Assembly: GCF_000067165.1 (NCBI RefSeq)
Contig: NC_010162.1
Coordinates: 372,001 to 436,000 of the forward strand
Direction of reading: 5' to 3'
From: Sorangium cellulosum So ce56
GTDB taxonomy: Bacteria > Myxococcota_A > Polyangia > Polyangiales > Polyangiaceae
DNA: 64,000 bases
The notes beneath the pieces are model-generated. The model worked only from the letters and a program-made list of their open reading frames with translations. It had not been told where the DNA came from and did no database searches. Position numbers and translations under genes: made by a program. This document shows positions 26,260 through 36,700 of the stretch, in pieces (position 1 is the stretch's first letter; the number at the start of each line of letters is the position of its first letter).

Positions 26260-26850
26260 TCACCTCGCCCAGAGGACCGAGAGATCGAGCTCGATGGCGT
26301 CGAAGGGCTCGACGCGGACGCGGGCGGCGTCGCGGTGGACGACGGCCGGCCCCCAGCGGCGATCCGCGCCGAGCACGTGGACCTCCAGCGTCCGCGCGAT
26401 CGGGTCGACCGACCACGCGTGCCGCACGCCCTCGCGCGCGTAGATCGGCATCTTCTCGTCGCGATCGACGTCCTCCGTCGAAGGGCTCGGCACCTCGCAG
26501 ATCCAGTCGGGGGCGAGCGCAAAGTAGGCCGTCTCGGGCAGCTCGGGCATGCGCTCGCGGCGCCAGCCGGCGAGGTCGGGCACGAGCGCGTCGATCTCGC
26601 GCGGCGCGTCCGGATCGCAGAAGTGCAGCTCGGGCCCGTCGATGATGTGCCAGCCGCCGGGACCTCCGTCGCCCAGGTCGAACGGTCCGCCCAGCTGGAT
26701 GCCGAGCCTGGACGACGCCCGTGCATGTCGCGGTGCCGGCCGGGGGAACACGTGCAGGGTGCCGCTGATGAGCTCTGCCACATGGTGCGACGGAACGGCT
26801 TCGAGGTCGGCGTACGTGGCGCGGCGCTGCTTCTCGGCGGCTTGGCCCAT
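26260..26850 (-). CDS. Uma2-family (DUF820) putative endonuclease-like protein
   Basis: The start is the ATG at 26850 (MGQAAEKQRRATYADLEAVP), as in its paralogue at 56901. The Uma2 pattern is present: ELHFCDPDAPREIDALVPDL, then LAPDWICEVPSPSTEDVDRD, KMPIYAREGVRHAWSVDP and an Arg/Glu-rich end. Uma2 proteins have the PD-(D/E)XK nuclease fold and are abundant in myxobacteria and cyanobacteria, but their role is not established. At 196 residues the length is normal. It is a single gene between the VgrG operon (convergent) and a lipoprotein gene on the same strand. Confidence 0.88.
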   Translation of the reverse strand: MGQAAEKQRRATYADLEAVPSHHVAELISGTLHVFPRPAPRHARASSRLGIQLGGPFDLGDGGPGGWHIIDGPELHFCDPDAPREIDALVPDLAGWRRERMPELPETAYFALAPDWICEVPSPSTEDVDRDEKMPIYAREGVRHAWSVDPIARTLEVHVLGADRRWGPAVVHRDAARVRVEPFDAIELDLSVLWAR

Positions 26851-26930
26851 AGGGGCCAAGTCTGCCCAGGGGCGCACCGCGGGGCAACGCGGTGAGGCGC
26901 AGGGTCGGGTCGGCGCGCCGGCCCGCTCGC

Positions 26931-27623
26931 TCATTGCGCCACGAGGTCTCCTGTCGAGCGCGGCGCGACCTCGTAGGTCGTCTCGTATTGCGCGGCGAGG
27001 CCGGTCACCGTGATGTCCTGATCGACCGCAAGTGACGCGGTGTCGATGACAGGTTGGCCGTCCACGATATGCACGAAGACCTGGATCTCGCCCGAGCCGT
27101 CGTCGATGTACACCTTGAAGCCGTAGGGCTGGTCGTCCTCCACGGCCTTGGTCACGCTGCCGCTGACGCGCACCAGCAGGCCCTCGACGGGCTCTCCGAC
27201 CTCTCCGGTCGTCACGTCCTTCGGTCCGACGGATCCGGCCTCTCCGAGCTCCGTGACGGAGGCCGCCTCGGCGTTGAGCACCGTCTGCTGGGCCGTCTGC
27301 CCGAGCGTCCCCGTGACGCGCACCCGGGTGTCGAGGTCGAGATCGAGCGCGTCGGGCAGGCTCACGTAGATGCCGCCGGTGTCGTCCTGCAGGGCGAAGC
27401 CCTGCTCGCCGGTCGCCGAATTGAATGTGCCGGGCGCCACGGTCACGACACCGTCGACCGTCGCCGTGGAGCCTTCGGCCAGGCCGCGGGCCTCGGAGAT
27501 GGCGACCACGACCTCCTCGTCCGGAGCAGGCGACTCTTCGTCAGAGCTGCAGGCCGTCGTCGCGAGGATGCAGGTGGTGATGGCGATCGAGGCGATGCTG
27601 CGAGTCGAAAGGGTCTTGCGCAT
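26931..27623 (-). CDS. Secreted lipoprotein with OB-fold (nucleic-acid-binding-like) domains
   Basis: A lipoprotein signal peptide ends in the lipobox ATTACSSDEE. The rest reads as two OB-fold-like segments: SEARGLAEGSTATVDGVVTV with GEQGFALQDDTGGIYVSL, and VRVSGSVTKAVEDDQPYGF with DDGSGEIQVFVH. This pattern is shared with OB-fold domains of secreted nucleases such as YhcR and with many myxobacterial lipoproteins. No nuclease domain follows. The role is unknown; ligand or polysaccharide binding at the cell surface is as likely as DNA binding. The gene is 230 codons long and has a clear ATG start. Confidence 0.78.
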   Translation of the reverse strand: MRKTLSTRSIASIAITTCILATTACSSDEESPAPDEEVVVAISEARGLAEGSTATVDGVVTVAPGTFNSATGEQGFALQDDTGGIYVSLPDALDLDLDTRVRVTGTLGQTAQQTVLNAEAASVTELGEAGSVGPKDVTTGEVGEPVEGLLVRVSGSVTKAVEDDQPYGFKVYIDDGSGEIQVFVHIVDGQPVIDTASLAVDQDITVTGLAAQYETTYEVAPRSTGDLVAQ

Positions 27624-27748
27624 TCCCCGTCCCTAGCCGTGCCGTCCCCCAGGGACAAGACATGGCCCCGGAGCGCTGCATGTCGCCCCCCGGCACCAGC
27701 CGCCGTCGATTCCGTCTCGGCCATCGCACCCGCAGGGCCTCGGTCCGC

Positions 27749-27916
27749 GCTGGCGAGCCGAGTCCAGCTGGCTCTTCGGGATCGCCTGGCGAAAGGTCCG
27801 GCGTCATCTGGAGCGCACCTACCGGCGGCTCGAGGTGCCGGTGGGCCTCGCGGACGAAGCGTGCTTCGAGGGCGCCGACGTCGCGCCGAGCAGCGAGCAG
27901 CGCATCGCGTCCCCGC
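27749..27916 (+). pseudogene. Possible remnant of an ECF sigma factor gene
   Basis: One plus-strand frame reads RWRAESSWLFGIAWRKVRRH, then LERTYRRLEVP and, further on, VAPSSEQRIA. The first part matches the pattern around the end of sigma region 2 in many myxobacterial ECF factors (WLFGIARNVARDH-type), and the last recalls the start of region 4. Neither the beginning nor the helix-turn-helix end can be found nearby in any frame. It is a fragment at best. Confidence 0.35.
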
Positions 27917-28069
27917 CTCGTTGCACATCCGGCGCGAGGCGCAGCTGGCGCAGAAGCCGCGGTGCTTATATGAGAAGGCGACGAGCACACCTGCGCCCGC
28001 GCGCCCCGCGGCAGCCCAGCCCCTGCTCGTCGCCGAGGCGCAGGACCTCGATCCCGGCCGGGCGGAGCT

Positions 28070-28155
28070 CCGGTGCGCCGTGACATGTCACATGACATCG
28101 CCCCGGTGCGCCGTGACATGTTACGTGACATCGCCCCGGTGCGTCGCGACATCTC
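28070..28155. repeat. 33-bp direct repeat containing TGTCA-CA-TGACA
   Basis: Units start at 28070 and 28103, with a partial third copy at 28136. Each begins CCGGTGCG; the first contains the inverted repeat TGTCACATGACA, and the second has TGTTACGTGACA. The spacing and the dyad could suit a protein-binding site, but it may simply be a decaying tandem repeat. Confidence 0.6.
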
Positions 28156-28464
28156 GTGGCTCCTCTGCCATCTGAGCCGGCTGACACCGCGGCGGCGGCC
28201 CGCGAGGTCTCTCCCCGGGCGCCATGGGCTGGCGGAAACGTAGATGTCGGTGCCTGGTATGTACTTTGCTCTGCGTTCCAGCGCTCTCGAAAGGGCGACG
28301 CCATCTCGACGGCTCATCCACGCGCAGAAGAGGTGGTGTTCGCTCCGCGGCTTGCGGTGCCATGGCTCCGACGGCGAGGCGCTCCGGCCGTAGGCAGAGG
28401 AGAAGGCGTGTGGTCATCCATCCGGGTCCGTCCCGTCGGGGGACGACGGCGAGGTACTGAGAAG

Positions 28465-29757
28465 ATGAAGATCGATAGGCTCTGGTTCGCCATGCTCGCG
28501 GCGGCGCTCGCTGGCTGTGCCTTCGAGACCGGGGAGCTCGAAGGCCCCGGCGCGCTGGGCATGGAGGAGCTGCTGACGTCCGAGTCCCCCCTGACCAGCG
28601 GCTTCGCCGGGCAGCTGTCCAACCTCGTCGCTCGCTGGAGGATGAACGGAACCACCGTCTGCTCCGCGGTGGTCATCCCGGACTCCGTCGGCCCCACGAT
28701 CGATTCAGGCTGGGCCATTACGACCAGCCATTGCGTCGTGGATACGGATCCGACCCTCTACTCGGTGGTCACCAACGACGGCTTCCCCACGAACGTCGAC
28801 AAGCTCTACTGGCATCCGATTGCCGAATCGAACCTCGGCACCGTCAACAACTACGGCTCGGTCGACATCGTGTTCGCTCGCCTCGAGGGCCCCTCGCCCT
28901 TCATCGCTAACGTGAGCTTCGAGATGCTCCGAGCAAACAGGCACGTGGTACAGGAGAGCGCGAGGATGAACGGGACATGGACGTTCTCGAGGGACACCGG
29001 GTACGTCTCGCCGGACCCGACGTACGAATCTCGGATCCTGGTGGACGGCATCACGTCTGAATCGGGCGACGCCGGCGGCCCCATCTGGGACAGAGCAGAC
29101 CCGAACAACGGAAGCATCCTCGAGGGAATTCACAGAGGGAGCGGCCATGGAATCCACTCCTCCAGCTTCGCCGGGTGGCTCTTGGAGGCGATGGCATGCG
29201 GGCCGTTCGACACGAGCGAGCCCGACGCCGCCTTCTGCACCCCCGAGTGCAAGTGCGGCGCCGGAGAGGGCGACTGCGACTCCGACGCCGATTGCAAGGC
29301 CGGGCTCGTCTGCGGCCACAACATCGGCGATCTCGTGGGCCTGCCCGCCAGCTACGACCTGTGCGTCGAGCCTGGTGCCCGCCAGTCGAGCAGCACGAGC
29401 GGGTACTGCGCCTCGGTCGGCGGCTGCCAGCTCTACGAGGGGGACTGCAACACGCACGACGACTGCCGGGATGACCTGGTCTGCCGCCCGAACGTCGGGT
29501 TCGCCATTGGCATGAGCAACTCGGTCGACGTGTGCGATCTGCCGCGAATGCCGGGCACCAAGGCCTACAACGACAGCAAGGATCCAACCCCGGGCCGGTG
29601 CACGGCGGCTGAGCCGTGCGCGCTCGGGGACGGCGATTGCAATCCCAGCAATCACGCGACATGCCGCGGCTCCCTGAAGTGCAAGGAGAACGTCGGCCAG
29701 CAGTTCGGCTTCCCGGGCAACGACGTCGACGTCTGCGTCCACCCGGACTTCTACTAG
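28465..29757 (+). CDS. Trypsin-fold (S1-like) lipoprotein with the catalytic Ser replaced, plus three Cys-rich repeats
   Basis: A lipobox LAALAGC-type signal (LAAALAGC, Cys18) precedes a chymotrypsin-like domain. His is present in TTSHCV (His89) and Asp in GSVDIVFARL (Asp134), but the usual GDSGGP is GDAGGPIWD, with Ala203 in place of the nucleophile. As read, it should not cut peptides by the standard mechanism. The C-terminal 190 residues are three tandem Cys-rich modules with the pattern C-x-GDGDC/EGDC-C-LVC-NVG-DVC, each about 50 residues. The ATG at 28465 is chosen because the signal peptide starts there. It probably sits on the cell surface as a binding protein. A long palindrome begins directly after the stop. 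Confidence 0.85.
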   Translation: MKIDRLWFAMLAAALAGCAFETGELEGPGALGMEELLTSESPLTSGFAGQLSNLVARWRMNGTTVCSAVVIPDSVGPTIDSGWAITTSHCVVDTDPTLYSVVTNDGFPTNVDKLYWHPIAESNLGTVNNYGSVDIVFARLEGPSPFIANVSFEMLRANRHVVQESARMNGTWTFSRDTGYVSPDPTYESRILVDGITSESGDAGGPIWDRADPNNGSILEGIHRGSGHGIHSSSFAGWLLEAMACGPFDTSEPDAAFCTPECKCGAGEGDCDSDADCKAGLVCGHNIGDLVGLPASYDLCVEPGARQSSSTSGYCASVGGCQLYEGDCNTHDDCRDDLVCRPNVGFAIGMSNSVDVCDLPRMPGTKAYNDSKDPTPGRCTAAEPCALGDGDCNPSNHATCRGSLKCKENVGQQFGFPGNDVDVCVHPDFY

Positions 29758-29880
29758 AGCGGCGGTCACCCGCTTCGGATACGGGCCCATCTCGGCGTTT
29801 TCGGTGCTCAGCGCACAGGAGTGCGCTTGCGCGCCGAAAACGCCGATCTGGACCCGTCTCCTGTGCGGGTGACCGCCGCT
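29758..29880. repeat. 123-bp imperfect palindrome, copy 1 of a repeat family
   Basis: The element starts right after the TAG stop. Its first 16 bases, AGCGGCGGTCACCCGC, are exactly complementary to its last 16. Inner arms (GCGTTTTCGG with CCGAAAACGC; GCGCAC with GTGCGC) also pair. A second copy with compensatory changes lies at 41289-41405, again directly after a stop codon. It may act as a transcription terminator or be a REP-like mobile palindrome. Confidence 0.9.
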
Positions 29881-29916
29881 CTGCGACGCTCGTACCAGGC
29901 TCAGCTGAAAACCGCT

Positions 29917-30036
29917 CTAGTACTACAGCCGTACTTGCGGCCCATCCGCGGCTGTAGGCGGGCGGACGGACAGGGATTTCTCGACGATTTTGATGCCTAC
30001 AGCCGCACCTTGGACCAAGTACGGCTGTAGTACTAG
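29917..30036. mobile_element. 112-bp MITE flanked by CTAG, copy 1
   Basis: The ends TACTACAGCCGTACTTG (29921 on) and the complement at the right are inverted repeats, flanked by CTAG at 29917-29920 and 30033-30036. The ends match those of the IS701 element at 13318 over TACTACAGCCG and share the same CTAG target. A second inverted pair (CGGCTGTAGG / CCTACAGCCG) lies inside. There is no coding capacity. It is inverted relative to copy 2 at 30178 and about 93 percent identical by eye. Confidence 0.88.
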
Positions 30037-30080
30037 AGCGACAAGCGGTTTGAAGCTGCCTGAAAAACGCAGAATTTCGA

Positions 30081-30146
30081 ACCGCCAAGACGCCATAAGA
30101 CGCCAAGATTTTCTATTTCCTTGGCGTCTTATGGCGTCTTGGCGGT
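30081..30146. repeat. Perfect 27-bp inverted repeat with a 12-nt loop
   Basis: The left arm 30081-30107 (starting ACCGCCAAGACGCC) and right arm 30120-30146 are exact complements, with the loop ATTTTCTATTTC between them. The arms contain the internal direct repeat AGACGCC. This would form a very stable hairpin. It lies between the two MITEs and is clearly less GC-rich than the genome, so it is probably another inserted palindromic repeat. Confidence 0.92.
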
Positions 30147-30177
30147 TAATTCTCGCTTGAACAACGTGATCGGCGTT

Positions 30178-30297
30178 CTAGTACTACAGCCGTACTTGGT
30201 CCGAGGTGCGGCTGTAGGCATCAAAATCGTCGAGAAATCCGTGCCCGTCCGCCCGTCTACAGCCGCAAATGGACCGCAAGTACGGCTGTAGTACTAG
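30178..30297. mobile_element. 112-bp MITE flanked by CTAG, copy 2, inserted at a stop codon
   Basis: The ends are TACTACAGCCGTACTTG at 30182 and its complement ending at 30293, flanked by CTAG at 30178-30181 and 30294-30297. It is the same element as at 29917 in the opposite orientation. The right CTAG contains, on the minus strand, the TAG stop codon of the gene at 30294-31370, so the insertion used the stop codon as target and preserved it by duplication. Confidence 0.9.
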
Positions 30298-31370
30298 AAA
30301 GCGCCCAGCACCCCGACGCCGCCGCCCTCCGGGCCGATGAGCGGCACGATGCGCGCCTGCACCCGCGCCGGCGAGCCCTGCCGTGCCCCTGCGGCGCTCG
30401 CGCCCTCCGCCCTCGATGGGCCCGCGGTCAGCACGAGGACCGCCCCCGCGGCGAGCGCGGCGACGCCCACGCCGACGCCGATCGTGGACACGAGCGCCTT
30501 GGTCTCCGCCGCGTTGATCTCTTTGCGACCTTCCGGCGTACACAGCTTCTCCGGACAGAGCGTTTCGTCCTTTTCCGCGTCGCTCGCTTGCCCCGCTGCG
30601 AGGATGCCGAACACGGCGCCGACGCCGAGCACCGCCGCGCCGGCGCCCCCGATCACGAAGCCCGCGGTCTGCAGGCCGCCCCCGCCGCTGCGGCCCCCAA
30701 CGGTGCCGCCGGCCGGCGGCGCCTGCGGCCCGGCGGGCTTGCTCGCGGGCGCCACCGGCAGGAGCTTCGGGATGGCGATCGTCTTCAGATCGGCGCTCTC
30801 GCCGACCTGGACGGTCGTCGACCAGACCGTGTAGCCGCTCGCCGTCGCCTCGACCTCGTGCGCCCCGGGATCGATCGGGATCGGCGTGCCGAGCGCGGCC
30901 GCGGGGATGTCGCCGCCGTCGACGCGGACCAGCAGGCCGGGCGTGTTCTCCGCGTTGAGCTGGATCTTCGAGAGCCTCGGCTCCAGGGCGTCGATGTGCT
31001 CCTGCGCGAACGCCTCCCGCGCGGCGTTGCCCTCCTTCTTCGAGGCGAAGAGCGCCTCCTTGAACTGCCCCCACGCCGTCGCCGTCTTGCCGAGCCCCTC
31101 GTTGCACAGGGCCAGGTTGAGCAGCGTCCCCGTGCCGGGCCGCAGGCGCTGGCTCTCGGCCAGCTTGGGGCACGCCTGCGCGTACGACTTCGCCTCCATC
31201 AGGCGGCGCCCCTCCTCGAACAGCGTCTGGGCGAGCGTCGGATCGCCGCCCGCGCCCTGCGCGGCGGCGCCCGAGGGCGCGAGCAGGGCGGCCGAGCCGA
31301 GCACGACCGCGGCGAGGGCGAGGCGGGCGCGACGGAGCGCGCGGGGGGCATGGACTGTCGAGGGGATCAT
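30294..31370 (-). CDS. TPR/PEGA-type secreted protein
   Basis: An N-terminal signal peptide (LALAAVVLGSAALLAPSGAAA) is followed by a TPR-like region (FEEGRRLMEAKSYAQACPKL, LNLALCNEGLGKTATAWGQF) and a PEGA-like beta domain (VRVDGGDIPAAALGTPIPID, VEATASGYTVWSTTVQ). Two hydrophobic segments follow (AGFVIGGAGAAVLGVGAVFG and VSTIGVGVGVAALAAGAVLV), giving membrane attachment. This architecture is common in myxobacteria beside serine/threonine kinase genes. It follows the kinase gene by only 10 bp and is surely co-transcribed. Its TAG stop lies inside the CTAG flank of a MITE. The function is unknown; an envelope-sensing partner of the kinase is a reasonable guess. Confidence 0.82.
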   Translation of the reverse strand: MIPSTVHAPRALRRARLALAAVVLGSAALLAPSGAAAQGAGGDPTLAQTLFEEGRRLMEAKSYAQACPKLAESQRLRPGTGTLLNLALCNEGLGKTATAWGQFKEALFASKKEGNAAREAFAQEHIDALEPRLSKIQLNAENTPGLLVRVDGGDIPAAALGTPIPIDPGAHEVEATASGYTVWSTTVQVGESADLKTIAIPKLLPVAPASKPAGPQAPPAGGTVGGRSGGGGLQTAGFVIGGAGAAVLGVGAVFGILAAGQASDAEKDETLCPEKLCTPEGRKEINAAETKALVSTIGVGVGVAALAAGAVLVLTAGPSRAEGASAAGARQGSPARVQARIVPLIGPEGGGVGVLGAF

Positions 31371-31380
31371 GGCTGTGGGC

Positions 31381-33261
<1,881 letters not shown>

Positions 33262-33716
33262 AGCGGGCGATGATCACCGCTTCGCCCTCGGACGGCAAGC
33301 GCGGGCGGCGCCGGTGTCGGGGCGCGGCGTGGCGAGGCGGACAGAACGGCGTCAAAGGCGCCGCAGCACGCTGTTTTTGTGCCGTCGCACGGTCGCTCCG
33401 GCACACGGCTCGCGCCGTCGCGAGGCCGCGTTGGCGCGCGGTCGCTCCGTCACACGCTCGCGTCGCGGTGCGGTCGCTCCGTCACACGCTCGCGTCGCGG
33501 TGCGGTCGCTCCGTCACACGCTCGCGTCGCTGCGCGGTCGCTCCGTCACACGTTCGTGCCGCTGCGCGGTCGCGTTGCCCACGCGCCGCCACGCCGTAGA
33601 TCCCTGGCCGAATCGTCCTGGAAACGATCTCGCAGCGCGCTTCACGCGCGTCACGGAAGGCGAGACGGAAGAGGGCACTTCTGGTTGGATAGGGCCACCC
33701 CCGGAGACAAACCACC
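33262..33716. other. Divergent intergenic region with 32-bp tandem repeats
   Basis: This 455-bp region separates the divergent kinase and transglutaminase genes and must contain both promoters. The middle is filled by tandem repeats (listed separately). The last 120 bp before the transglutaminase gene contain GGAAGGCGAGACGGAAGAGG-type purine runs but no clear promoter that I can defend. Confidence 0.5.
33390..33566. repeat. 32-bp tandem repeats, four in a row plus one separated copy
   Basis: Units starting CGGTCGCTCCGTCACACG begin at 33439, 33471, 33503 and 33535; a diverged copy begins at 33390, separated by 17 bp. The first two are identical and the last has several changes, so the array probably grew by slippage. 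The phase is regular and close to three helical turns. Confidence 0.88.
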
Positions 33717-36700
33717 GTGCGCCTGCTCATCCAGCACCGGACCCGTTACACCTATCCCCGCCCCGCCTCGCTCGGCCCGCAGCTCATCCGGCTGCGGCCC
33801 GCGACGCACGCGAAGGCGAAGATCGAGTCGTACAGCCTGAAGATCGACCCGCAGATCGCGGCGCGCTGGCAGCAGGACCCGTACGGCAACCACGTCGCGC
33901 GGGTGCTCTTGCCCGCGGGCGAGCGCGTCCCTCATCTCGACATCCTCGTCGAGCTCGCGGTCAGCGTGCGCCCCGTGAACCCGTTCGACTTCTACCTGGA
34001 CGAGCGCGCGGAGAAGGTCCCGTTCGCGTATCCCGCCGAGCTCAAGCAGGACCTGACCCCCTTCCTCGACAGCGCCGATCCGTCGCTCGCCCGCGGCCCG
34101 CTGCTCGACGAGTTCCTGGCCGGGCTGCCCTCGAAGGGCGACACCGTGTCGCTCCTCGTCGCGCTGAACACCGCCGTGAACCGGCGCATCAAGTACGTCA
34201 TCCGCGAGGAGGCCGGCATCTGGACGCCGGAGGAGACGCTCGCGCAAGGGCGCGGCAGCTGCCGCGACTCGGCGGTGCTGCTCATCGCGGCGCTCCGGTC
34301 GCGCGGGCTCGCCGCGCGCTTCGTGAGCGGCTACCTCGTGCAGCTCACGGACGAGGGGATGATCCCCGACCAGCCGCGCGGCGTGAGCCGCGACGTCGTC
34401 GACCTGCACGCGTGGGCCGAGGTCTTCCTCCCGGGCGCCGGCTGGATCGGCCTCGACGCGACGAGCGGCCTGCTCTGCGGCGAAGGCCACATCCCGCTCG
34501 CCTGCACCGCCTCGCCCGCGCTCGCGGCGCCGGTCGAGGGCACGAGCGACACGCGCGCGACCGACGTGACCTTCGAGATGAAGGTCGGACGGCTCGGCCA
34601 CGAGCCGCGGCCCACCACGCCCTACGAGGAGCCCGTGTGGCAGGAGCTCCTGTCCGTGGCCGATCGCGCGGACGAGCGGCTCGCCGCCGCGGGCCTCTCC
34701 CTGACCATGGGCGGCGAGCCGACCTTCAACTCGCGCGAGTACCCGGACGCGCCCGAGTGGTGCGAGGGCGCGCTCGGCCCGACGAAGTGGTCGCAAGGGC
34801 TCCGGCTCGCGCACGAGCTCCGGCGCCGGATCACGCCGGGCGGCGTCCTGCTGCTCCGCGCCGGCAAGCACTACCCGGGCGAGAGCCTGCCCCGCTGGGC
34901 GCTCGAGATCATCGGCCGGCGCGACGGCGTCCCGCTCTGGACCGAGATGTCCCAGGCGCGCCACGCCGATCCGGCGACCAGCGCGGCGCGCGGGCGCGGC
35001 GTCGAGCTCTCGCGGAAGTTCGCCGACGCGCTCGCGGCGCGGCTCGGGCTGGCCGACTTCCTGATGCCGGCCCTCGAGGACCCCTGGCGCCACCTCCAGG
35101 ACGAGGCGAGCCTGCCCACCGACGTCGACCCGCTCAAGGCGAACCTCGACGACCCGGAGGAGCGGCGGCGCCTCGCGCGCGTCCTCGATCGCGGGCTCGG
35201 GCGAGAGGTCGGCTTCGTCCTGCCCCTCGCGCGCCAGTGGGGGTCGTGGATCAGCGAGCGCTGGGGCTTCCGGCGCGGGCACCTCTTCCTGCTCCCGGGC
35301 GACAGCTCCATCGGCCTGCGCCTCCCGCTCCGCTCGCTCGTCGCGGTGGCCCCGCCGCCGCCCATCGAGGAGCTCGTGTCGCCGCAGGACCCGCGGCGCG
35401 GCGAGCCCGAGGCCGACGAGGAGGAAGAGAGGCAGCGCCGCGTCCAGCTCCTCGAGGGCGACGGCGACCCGGAGCACGCCGAGACGGCGCGCGCGCGCGC
35501 GGCCCAGCGGCACGCCCACGACGGCGAGCGCGCCGCGCATCACGCCCAGCGCGCCGCGCCCGCCGCGGGGCGATCGGGCTACGGCGTGCGCACGGCGCTC
35601 TGCGTGGAGACGCGCGACGGCATCGTCCACGTCTTCCTGCCGCCGCTCCTCTCGCCGGGCGACTTCTTCGACCTCATCGCCGCGATCGACGCGACCCGGC
35701 AGGAGACGGGCATCGACGTGCTGCTCGAGGGGTACCCGCCCCCGCCCGGCGCGAACGTGCTCCGCTTCTCGGTGACGCCGGACCCGGGCGTGCTCGAGGT
35801 GAACTTGCCGCCCTCCGACGGGGTGCGCGCGTACGCGTCGCTCCTCGAGACGGTGTTCGACGCGTCGCTCCACAGCGGTCTGCACTGCGAGAAATACCTG
35901 ATCGACGGGCGCATGGCGGGGAGCGGGGGCGGCCATCACCTCACGTTCGGCGGCCCGACGCCGCTCTCGAGCCCCTTCCTGCGCCGGCCGGATCTCCTGG
36001 CCAGCCTGCTCACGTTCAACCAGCACCACCCGTCGCTCTCGTACATGTTCGCCGGCCTCTTCGTCGGCCCGACGTCGCAGGCGCCGCGCGTGGACGAGGC
36101 GCGCCACGAGAACCTCTACGAGCTGGAGATCGCGCTCTCGCGCGCGTTCGAGCGCCGGCAGAACGAGCCGGCGTGGCTCTCGGACCTCCTGTTCCGCCAC
36201 CTGCTCGTGGACATGACGGGCAACACGCACCGCGCCGAGGTGAGCATCGACAAGCTGTTCGATCCGCAGACGGCGCACGGCCGGCAGGGGCTCATCGAGC
36301 TGCGCGCCTTCGAGATGCCGCCGCACTTCCGGATGGCGGTCGCCCAGGCGCTCCTCGTCCGCACGCTGCTCGCCTCGTTCGCCGAGGAGCCGTACGCGGG
36401 CCGGCTCGTGCGCTGGGGCCAGGCGCTGCACGACCGCTTCCTCCTGCCGTACTACCTGTGGCGCGACTTCGAGGACGTGCTGGATCACCTGAAGCAGCGC
36501 GGGCTCGCCCTGCCCGCGGACGCGTACCGCCCGTTCATCGAGCTGCGCTGCCCGGTGGTGGGCACGCTGCACGCCGGCGACGTGGTGCTGGAGGTGCGCA
36601 ACGCGATCGAGCCGTGGCACGTGCTCGGCGAGGAGCTGACGACGACGGGCACGTCGCGCTACGTGGACTCGTCGATGGAGCGCATCGAGGTGCGGGTGCA

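Larger units (their letters stand above)
27624..28464. other. Long intergenic region with an ECF sigma remnant and a short tandem repeat
   Basis: No intact gene is supported over 840 bp. Two things stand out and are listed separately: about 55 codons resembling part of an ECF sigma factor (27749-27916) and a 33-bp tandem repeat (28070-28155). The last 300 bp must contain the promoter of the downstream lipoprotein gene, but I see no clear elements. Confidence 0.5.

Noticed and set aside
30294..31370. Truncation of the TPR/PEGA protein by the MITE
   Set aside because: The stop codon lies inside the duplicated CTAG target, so it existed before the insertion.
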